This document shows, piece by piece, positions 59,701 to 64,000 of a stretch of DNA of 64,000 nt (positions are counted from its first letter, which is position 1; every line of letters starts with the position of its first letter). The DNA is taken from positions 1 to 64,000 of the forward strand of contig CAZWZF010000009.1 in assembly GCA_964638715.1 (NCBI GenBank), in the 5' to 3' direction. The notes under the pieces are model-generated. The model was given only the letters and a program-made list of their open reading frames with translations, ran no database searches and had not been told where the DNA came from. Both the position numbers and the translations under genes were made by a program. The stretch is from JBAXQQ01 sp037131695 (GTDB lineage Bacteria > Armatimonadota > Hebobacteria > CAIYQO01).

Positions 59701-60557
59701 TAACTGTTGGATCACCACGTGCCGCCGCACCGATAGCAGTCATGGATGATTTTAAATCTCTTCCCGTTCCAACTCTATCTATAAATACAGTGCCTGTTCA
59801 GATAAGCACCTTCGAAAAAGATAATGATGGCTGGAAAGAAAGACCCGGCATAAGCTCAAGAATTTTGCGTGAAAAAAGCCAAAATATCAATAATGTGTAT
59901 CTGAAAATTGTCAACAGTTTCCCGGCTGGAGATTTCAGCGTTAATGCGCCGGTCACTGGAATTAATATTAATAACACTCCGATATTGTCATTTGATTATT
60001 GTTTTGACTCCGGTACAACTGTTAATCTATATGCCCGCAAGGGAATTACCTGGTATGAAATAATTCTTTGCGGTAAATTGGCACAAGACAAAAACATCTT
60101 CACTTCAGGAGTTGCTAAAGTACAGGCTGATGGTTTTTGGCATCATTCCCAGATAGATATTAAATCAATACTGATAGACGCAATCACAAAGCAAACCGGC
60201 GTGAAACCAACTGATGTTGGTGTAGACGAACTGGTTTTTGCTGATTGGGGTGCCTCGCCAGAAATCAGGCCTTATGGATTTGGATACAACCTGGGTGGAA
60301 AAGTTATGCGGATAGACAATTTCGGTTTCCTGCCTAATATGACTGTTGCCGCAACAATAAACTGGACATTGCCAACTGACATTAAGCAGGTATTAACATC
60401 AGTCGATGATTATATGTTATCACCAGGTATAACACCTACATCAGGTTCATTGAATGTACCCGCACGAAAAACACAGTCGTTTATTCATATACAAGGATTA
60501 AATGATAAGAATGAGCCGCAAGGTCTGATAACATTACCGGCACCGGTGACACCTTAA
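56790..60557 (+). CDS. Large secreted multidomain protein with lectin-like (LamG/DUF1080-like) repeats
   Basis: The 1255-residue protein has a signal peptide (MRLITTLLVLLFSFSAWA). At least four beta-sandwich units of the concanavalin type can be seen. They are marked by YYVETSVRPEFDSMVGLIAGYQDNKNYLLFRW (near 235-265), ESILARIPFGQTASTTILFNI (near 440), GQTIYLSPGQDTKNGYAIDL (near 650) and EAYMGVKMQFDNAPEEYRLRYR (near 820), all in parts. Each resembles DUF1080/LamG folds that bind glycans. The C-terminal third begins with ISTFEKDNDGWKE (about 1005), a CBM-like start. There is no catalytic site that I can identify. ATG 56790 follows AAAGGGGAAACCA. It likely coats or binds polysaccharide. Confidence 0.75.
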   Translation: MRLITTLLVLLFSFSAWAIEITDLPEEIADSYDISCKISVTSLPKTPITMAVETGYTLRISSDTAEFLRTGVTIGKSPVTFKFGDNAISVKRRPGTMSLLINHRTVFYAPMPDKPQGSVSLGAIPSGITFLSARYYDIATPVFGDDFMRPDILNRTTTSGAWIEDDQWKVGFYKKENPGAAPTDPKTNLQMANPWMLSLYPVVDTTTNAFWFVYRGVGPSWATVRDNLAYPTWDSYYVETSVRPEFDSMVGLIAGYQDNKNYLLFRWKQRNYTNVSVPGKCELIAVTDGVEKVIASGTRGFDPNQWYKIRINLGLKKVQALIDNQVTLEAVNTAPAEGGIGLYANGAEKPHKIAIDDVTADMYKIKDETTGKIVNDAADAMRQSSVVFFDDVKVGEWNDVPDALSDSPYKTDATGKWTILDGTAKLSGMGKLLTGPEKLSDYEESILARIPFGQTASTTILFNITNTDAMTGYAWTLTAKGQKLSQLDKGKNIGDVATSTTGMNPGEWQSLKVDVNDAYIALFVNGVRTIEYYNKEHTSGRCGIMSMTTGVDVKSLSISKLPPPQYNSVDIHPGFEKDKWLATWSSPEADWYPVDLPKVLVTPQGFSHAGAGPAAPLPTDVPGLYWYKGSIYHDFKVKIPISAASVDGQTIYLSPGQDTKNGYAIDLAKTEGGGTATLSKKGEKVCDGKFTYGDLSQLVLYRQGSYLILLAQKLDKEDTSKEQDVKEEEVVFAWKDPNPMMAEKFGFKVTTKELSAALIAVQSDRIMDTFDTAPSGWVTESGVWLVMARYSCQPKWNWFGGFGKGTPTVWTKNRLEGDQNFEAYMGVKMQFDNAPEEYRLRYRDLNITICADGSHLNSGYSVIRNGKPLGTPVTMLVRKGVIVKTSTAIEHLLPVQNTGHRQWFATRIEKRNIETVENGKKLLKAEINVYLDNKLAMSYIDDDPISGGYAAVWTLDNGVMLGRANYSADKITVGSPRAAAPIAVMDDFKSLPVPTLSINTVPVQISTFEKDNDGWKERPGISSRILREKSQNINNVYLKIVNSFPAGDFSVNAPVTGININNTPILSFDYCFDSGTTVNLYARKGITWYEIILCGKLAQDKNIFTSGVAKVQADGFWHHSQIDIKSILIDAITKQTGVKPTDVGVDELVFADWGASPEIRPYGFGYNLGGKVMRIDNFGFLPNMTVAATINWTLPTDIKQVLTSVDDYMLSPGITPTSGSLNVPARKTQSFIHIQGLNDKNEPQGLITLPAPVTP

Positions 60558-61207
60558 TGACCGGTACGATTATTTTACTGGGTGCTTATGGCAGCGGAAA
60601 AACAGAAATCGCCATGACCTTGGCAGAAAATGAAGCGGCTAATACAAAAACAGTTTTAATTGACATGGATTTTGTAACGCCATATTACCGGGTACAGGAT
60701 TGCCGGGAACGACTGGAAACCGCTAACGTAACTATAATTGCGCCAGAAAAGCGTGTAGCGGCAATTGATTCGCCTTCTATACCGCCGCAAGCGATTGGAT
60801 ATATGATTAACCCGCCAGGGGTCACAATAGTCGACCTTGGCGGCGACCCTAACGGTGCCGTGGTAATTGCCCAGTATAGCCAGCAGTTATCGACTGCCCA
60901 GGTGTGGGCAGTGGTAAATTTCAGCCGTCCCACCACCCCATACGCAGAGATAGCACAAATTGTCATTACCGAAATAGCATCCGCAGCACGCCTGAAAATA
61001 ACCGGCATTATCCATAACACCCACATGAAACAATTCACCACCATGGAAGATATCGCAGAAGGTTACGCGGAAGCAGAAAAACTCGCTGCCATGATGCAAC
61101 TGCCAATCATATACACCTGCATTCCAAAAGGCTTTACACCGATAGAAAATTGCCCCACCCCTACCCTGTCAATAACTCCTAATTTGAAAAATAGCTGGGA
61201 AAAATAA
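60557..61207 (+). CDS. P-loop ATPase of the CobQ/MinD/ParA-like class
   Basis: The 216-residue cytoplasmic protein has Walker A LLGAYGSGKTEIAM (about residues 7-20), then VLIDMDFVTPYYRVQDCRERL, a Walker B-like VTIVDLGGDPNGAV near 88-101, and a late ITGIIHNTHM and IYTCIPKGF. The order resembles stand-alone GxYGSGKTE proteins found in Clostridia and Thermotogae, which are not characterised. The lysine after GSG is present; the deviant MinD lysine is not evident. Its ATG shares a base with the stop of the secreted-protein gene. It may energise or regulate the polymer system of this operon, but could be an unrelated passenger. Confidence 0.75.
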   Translation: MTGTIILLGAYGSGKTEIAMTLAENEAANTKTVLIDMDFVTPYYRVQDCRERLETANVTIIAPEKRVAAIDSPSIPPQAIGYMINPPGVTIVDLGGDPNGAVVIAQYSQQLSTAQVWAVVNFSRPTTPYAEIAQIVITEIASAARLKITGIIHNTHMKQFTTMEDIAEGYAEAEKLAAMMQLPIIYTCIPKGFTPIENCPTPTLSITPNLKNSWEK

Positions 61208-61215
61208 CGCAGTGA

Positions 61216-61247
61216 TATAATCGGTCGAATCAGACGGATCGGACGGA
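61216..61247. repeat. GGATCGGACGGAT-type repeat, copy 1
   Basis: ATAATCGGTCGAATCAGACGG then ATCGGACGGAT, just after the ATPase gene. This is the first of five related copies in one kilobase. Confidence 0.75.
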
Positions 61248-61370
61248 TTTTGCTGTGGTTGCAGAATTTGAGAGAAAGTGTTGTGCTGCATTGAAGGAAA
61301 AAAGAGCTAAGATGCGGAAAATTTAATTTGTAATTATGCAGGAAATATTAACCGGGAGGATTTAGGTGAT

Positions 61371-62186
61371 ATGAGCAAGGGGTCATTTGATAATCGGTCC
61401 GATACGACTGATTCGACTGATCAGACTACCAATCGGGGGACAAGGCTGCGCCCGAGTGGCGGGTATCGCGATTTGCGGTCGTTTCAGGTGACGACGATAG
61501 TGTATGACGGAACGGTGCAGTTTTGCGAACGGTTTGTGTACAAATATTCGCGGATGGTGGACCAGATGGTACAGGCAGCGCGCAGTGGTAGGCAGAACAT
61601 AGCCGAGGGAAGCCGCGCGGCGGCAACGTCAAGCCAAACCGAATTGCGGTTGGTGAATGTAGCCCGCGCCAGTCTGGAAGAGTTATTGCTTGATTACGAA
61701 GATTTTCTGCGCCAGCGGCAATTGCGCCAGTGGAGCAAGGACGACGTAATGGCAAAGCAGGTGCGAGAGTTGGGACGGGTGAGCAATCAGGCGGATCGGA
61801 CGGATAGGGTTAATCAGACGGATCTGGCGGATGGGTTTGGGGTTTACGCTCCCTGGCTGACGCATGAGAAACCGGAGATTGTTGCCAATACGATAATTTG
61901 CTTGATTCACCAGGCAAATTATTTGCTGGACCAGCAGATAAGCGGTCTGGAACGGCAATTTATCACCGATGGCGGTTACAGCGAAATATTGGCGACAGCG
62001 AGAATTGTAGAACGCGGGAAGAATAATCGGCCCGATCCGACTGATACGACCGATAAAATCTCCCCGGCTTGCACCGCTTGCGGTAAAGCGATGTTTTTGC
62101 GTACTGCCCGCAATGGGAAAAACGCCGGGTCGCAGTTTTGGGGGTGCAGTGGATATCCAGAATGCAAGAGCACTCGCCAGATGTAG
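61371..62186 (+). CDS. Four-helix-bundle suffix protein with C-terminal topoisomerase-type zinc ribbon
   Basis: The 271-residue protein contains a four-helix bundle like the 23S rRNA intervening-sequence protein family: FCERFVYKYSRMVDQMVQAARSG (about 45-70) then QNIAEGSRAAATSSQTELRL and ASLEELLLDYEDFLRQ. It ends with a zinc ribbon, ACTACGKAMFLRTARN and WGCSGYPECKSTRQM, as in topoisomerase I tails. Three low-complexity inserts (DNRSDTTDSTDQTTN, DRTDRVNQTDLADG, RPDPTDTTDK) are encoded by the same short repeat that lies outside the gene. The family is widespread but without a known function. GGGAGGA precedes the ATG at 61371. Confidence 0.85.
   Translation: MSKGSFDNRSDTTDSTDQTTNRGTRLRPSGGYRDLRSFQVTTIVYDGTVQFCERFVYKYSRMVDQMVQAARSGRQNIAEGSRAAATSSQTELRLVNVARASLEELLLDYEDFLRQRQLRQWSKDDVMAKQVRELGRVSNQADRTDRVNQTDLADGFGVYAPWLTHEKPEIVANTIICLIHQANYLLDQQISGLERQFITDGGYSEILATARIVERGKNNRPDPTDTTDKISPACTACGKAMFLRTARNGKNAGSQFWGCSGYPECKSTRQM
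61389..61427. repeat. GGATCGGACGGAT-type repeat, copy 2 (inside the CDS)
   Basis: GATAATCGGTCCGATACGACTG followed by ATTCGACTGATCAGAC lies within the first codons of the four-helix-bundle gene and encodes DNRSDTTDSTDQT in frame. Confidence 0.75.
61785..61835. repeat. GGATCGGACGGAT-type repeat, copy 3 (inside the CDS)
   Basis: AATCAGGCGGATCGGACGGAT and AATCAGACGGATCTGGCGGAT are joined by AGGGTT, a doubled unit in frame, encoding QADRTDRVNQTDLADG. Confidence 0.8.
62023..62056. repeat. GGATCGGACGGAT-type repeat, copy 4 (inside the CDS)
   Basis: ATAATCGGCCCGATCCGACTG and ATACGACCGATAA encode NNRPDPTDTTDK between the helix bundle and the zinc ribbon. Confidence 0.75.
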
Positions 62187-62187
62187 A

Positions 62188-62220
62188 GATAATCGGTCGG
62201 ATTGGACGAATAGGAATGAT
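62188..62220. repeat. GGATCGGACGGAT-type repeat, copy 5
   Basis: GATAATCGGTCGGATTGGACG then AATAGGAATGAT follows the stop codon of the four-helix-bundle gene directly. Confidence 0.7.
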
Positions 62221-62286
62221 TGGTGGGAGGAAAGGCGAAAGCTGCTTTCCAATCTAATGGAAATATTAACGGGAGAGGATGCTGGT

Positions 62287-62583
62287 ATGAAAATAGTTAC
62301 TGAAAATGGACAGAATTACAGGTTATCCGGTTCATTGAACTCGTTTCAGCAGGAGTTATACATACACCTGATAAACTGGAAATGGCGGCATATCACCACC
62401 GCACCGGGATACTATAACGTCAATGCATACGATGTGATTTTGCCTGACGAGATGATAAGCGGCAACGGGAATTCACCGCTTATTTACCCGGATGCAATGC
62501 CGGCTCTGCTGGCACATTTAAAAAAGAATCCTTTCCGCATTCACAAACATTATTACCACATGGCAAGTAAAATTACCTGGTAA
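62287..62583 (+). CDS. Small hypothetical protein
   Basis: The 98-residue product (MKIVTENGQNYRLSGSLN...) is soluble, with no signal or membrane segment. It has a Trp/His-rich centre (INWKWRHITTAPGYYNVNAYDVILPDEM, in parts) and a basic end (KKNPFRIHKHYYHMASKITW, in parts). GGGAGAGGA lies 7-15 bases before ATG 62287. The leader GGAAATATTAACGGGAG is nearly the same as that of the preceding gene (GGAAATATTAACCGGGAG). The frame is open from 62113, but the upstream part overlaps the previous gene and lacks support. I recognise no family. Confidence 0.6.
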   Translation: MKIVTENGQNYRLSGSLNSFQQELYIHLINWKWRHITTAPGYYNVNAYDVILPDEMISGNGNSPLIYPDAMPALLAHLKKNPFRIHKHYYHMASKITW

Positions 62584-62636
62584 ATTATTTTTACTGCTTA
62601 TTATAAGGATAGCCGCACATCGATTTATTATTATTA

Positions 62637-62924
62637 TCACTTATCAGAAATATAAGTGATTCCTTTCTGGGTTAACTTATATTTTTGCAATCTGCTGTTA
62701 GGTTTTTCAGGGATAGTCATTTCAATTAATCCTTGAGATATTGCCGGTTGCTGATATTTTTCCCGAAAATGTTTTTCATCTTTCAAGTTAAGTTTCGACT
62801 GAATTTGTTTGCGTGACATTTCACCATCTAATATTTGCAGCAACCTTGTGACTTCGGGGGTGACTTCGGGGGTGACTTCGGGGGTAAGCAGACTTTTCAT
62901 CGAGTGGTGAATCATTCTTAACAT
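62637..62924 (-). CDS. Orphan Fic-like C-terminal winged-helix domain
   Basis: The 95-residue product consists of TPEVTPEVTPEV repeats (about 14-25) followed by RLLQILDGEMSRKQIQSKLNLKDEKHFREKY and SQGLIEMTIPEKPNSRLQKYKLTQKG (in parts). This is the DNA-binding-type domain normally found at the C-terminus of Fic-domain and AlbA-ATPase (divergent AAA) regulators. No catalytic domain precedes it: the upstream 130 bases hold nothing similar. It is probably a truncated remnant that may still be expressed, or a small regulator. The TPEV unit is encoded by three identical 12-base repeats. Confidence 0.7.
   Translation of the reverse strand: MLRMIHHSMKSLLTPEVTPEVTPEVTRLLQILDGEMSRKQIQSKLNLKDEKHFREKYQQPAISQGLIEMTIPEKPNSRLQKYKLTQKGITYISDK
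62848..62883. repeat. Three perfect tandem 12-mers (GTGACTTCGGGG)
   Basis: Three identical units encode the TPEV repeat on the minus strand. Copy number is likely variable, as expected from slippage. Confidence 0.9.
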
Positions 62925-63066
62925 AAATTCAATAAATTAAGTTAACTCAATATGAATGTTCGATAATAAATTTATCTCTAATTTGACAATTAAGAATATA
63001 ATTAATAAGATTTTGTATCAATTGACGAAAAGAGTACCATATAATTTTCATTAAGGAGTTTGAATT

Positions 63067-64000
63067 ATGTCCGTAGAAAAGTTAAATATAATATATGAAT
63101 TATCCAGCCTTGTAATAGTGTTGGTGTATTTCATTGCAGCATGGTTTTTATTAGGAAATAATAAGAAAGTTGAACCTGTCATTCTACGTACAACACCACC
63201 AGAATCATATTCACCCGCAGCTATTCGTTATATATTAAATATGAATTATGATCATAGGTGTACTGCTATTGCAATAATTAATATTGCTATTCATGGATTT
63301 TTATCAATTAAAGAAATATCAACAATGGAGACAGATAAACCTTATATAGATAAGGAACTGTCATTAACTGAATTAGTTATACCCGCAGATAAAGAAGATA
63401 TCTTTCAACCAGAAGATAATACACTCATATCAGATTTAGTAAAGCAGTCAAATAATATTATAGAAATTTCCATTTTCAATCCTTTTAAAAATGCAATTAA
63501 TAAGTTTGAAAATGCATTAAGACATAATTTTGAAAATAGATTATTTCAATATAACACTTCAATTTTTATGAATGGATTAATAATATCTGCTATTCTTATC
63601 ATTGTTAACGTTCTGCTTGCATATACTAAAACTGGTGATGTAAATGGAAATGAAAGTGGTATGGATAGTATTATAAAATGGTTACTTATTGCACATATTA
63701 TTGTACCATTCTTATTTTTCTATTTCTTCTACATAGATAAGAAACAATATTTTCTCTCTCTTAGCAGGTATAAATTTACAACAATTTTACTGCCAGCAAT
63801 TATAGTAACTCTTTTACCATCATTTATCATTCTTAAAAGTATGTTTAAATTAGGTTTTTGTCCAATTAATCAATTGATTCTCGTTGTATTACTTGCAATC
63901 ATAAATATCATTTTCTATATCTCACTAAAATCTCTATCACAAGCTGGTAGAAAAATAGTAAATGAAATCGAAGGATTTAGAATGTATTTGAAATCTGAAA
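63067..64000 (+). CDS. DUF2207-type membrane protein, partial (runs off the window)
   Basis: An open frame starts at ATG 63067 with AAGGAG eight bases upstream and continues past the end without a stop (311 codons). It begins with a membrane helix (SSLVIVLVYFIAAWFLLG) and then has the DUF2207 C-terminal signature: TTPPESYSPAAIRYILNMNYDHRCTAIAIINIAIHGFLSIKE (in parts). Three or four further helices follow (about residues 165-290), then GRKIVNEIEGFRMYLKSE, the family's conserved end segment. Usual members carry a large extracytoplasmic N-terminal domain; here the gene starts after it. The gene is very AT-rich. Function of the family is unknown. Confidence 0.75.
   Translation, partial: MSVEKLNIIYELSSLVIVLVYFIAAWFLLGNNKKVEPVILRTTPPESYSPAAIRYILNMNYDHRCTAIAIINIAIHGFLSIKEISTMETDKPYIDKELSLTELVIPADKEDIFQPEDNTLISDLVKQSNNIIEISIFNPFKNAINKFENALRHNFENRLFQYNTSIFMNGLIISAILIIVNVLLAYTKTGDVNGNESGMDSIIKWLLIAHIIVPFLFFYFFYIDKKQYFLSLSRYKFTTILLPAIIVTLLPSFIILKSMFKLGFCPINQLILVVLLAIINIIFYISLKSLSQAGRKIVNEIEGFRMYLKSE

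Noticed and set aside
62113..62286. Upstream extension of the small 62287 gene
   Set aside because: It overlaps the zinc-ribbon end of the previous gene, includes repeat copy 5 and has no ribosome-binding site.

Overview
The window is an AT-rich bacterial chromosome segment from a diderm, flagellated, free-living bacterium. The diderm call rests on P-ring and L-ring genes (flgI, flgH), a predicted outer-membrane barrel and an O-antigen-ligase-like protein. The lineage is uncertain. A pseudopilin with an H-X9-DG motif and the stretch FPVFARAREKAR after its methylation helix is typical of Armatimonadota and, with variations, of other Planctomycetes-like phyla. That, the scattered operons and the uroporphyrinogen-decarboxylase-like paralogs make an Armatimonadota-type organism my best guess; this is inference, not a measurement.

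Layout. 1-7100: barrel protein, a GHMP sugar kinase (possibly leaderless), a UroD-like protein, a cytidylate-kinase-like protein, ComF, a large U32 RNA-hydroxylation-type protein and a Nudix hydrolase. 7166-7376: tRNA-Asp and tRNA-Trp with a terminator. 7498-12033: deoC, a DUF2156 protein and an efp-accB-lipoprotein-accC operon in which the AccB homolog lacks the biotinyl lysine. 12096-16433: a small membrane protein, a sugar transporter, tgt, a DNA-binding repeat protein and a second U32 protein. 16477-17401: a REP/RAYT element with a frameshifted transposase. 17459-21075: a heterodimeric ABC exporter. 22930-36682: a twelve-gene flagellar operon (fliK flgD flgE flbD motA motB fliL flgF flgG flgA flgH flgI) that follows a sigma-28-like promoter and ends at a strong terminator.

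36888-53822: a GH95-like glycosidase, cysteine desulfurase, two response regulators beside a chemoreceptor remnant, an isocitrate-dehydrogenase-family enzyme, CcmF, a PA14 pseudopilin, 5-formyl-THF cyclo-ligase, amt-glnB, ccdA-tlpA, recR, ftsW/rodA with a zinc-ribbon coiled-coil protein, and a second UroD-like protein. 53888-61207: five tightly packed genes (multi-pass membrane protein, O-antigen-ligase/polymerase-like protein, carbohydrate-binding-like secreted protein, a 1255-residue secreted protein with lectin-like folds, and a P-loop ATPase), the best candidate for an undescribed surface-polymer system. 61216-64000: a four-helix-bundle-suffix protein whose gene has been invaded in frame by a short GC-rich repeat also found in its flanks, an orphan Fic-like C-terminal domain, and the start of a DUF2207-type membrane protein that runs off the window.

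Common threads: ccmF, ccdA and tlpA serve cytochrome c maturation; the two U32 proteins and tgt serve RNA modification; amt and glnB form an ammonium-sensing pair. Short intergenic repeats of several families (AATTGAC/TACGAAT, AATCCTG, GGCAGGAT and GGATCGGACGGAT types) recur between genes. Starts were chosen by Shine-Dalgarno position where visible; I ran no database search.
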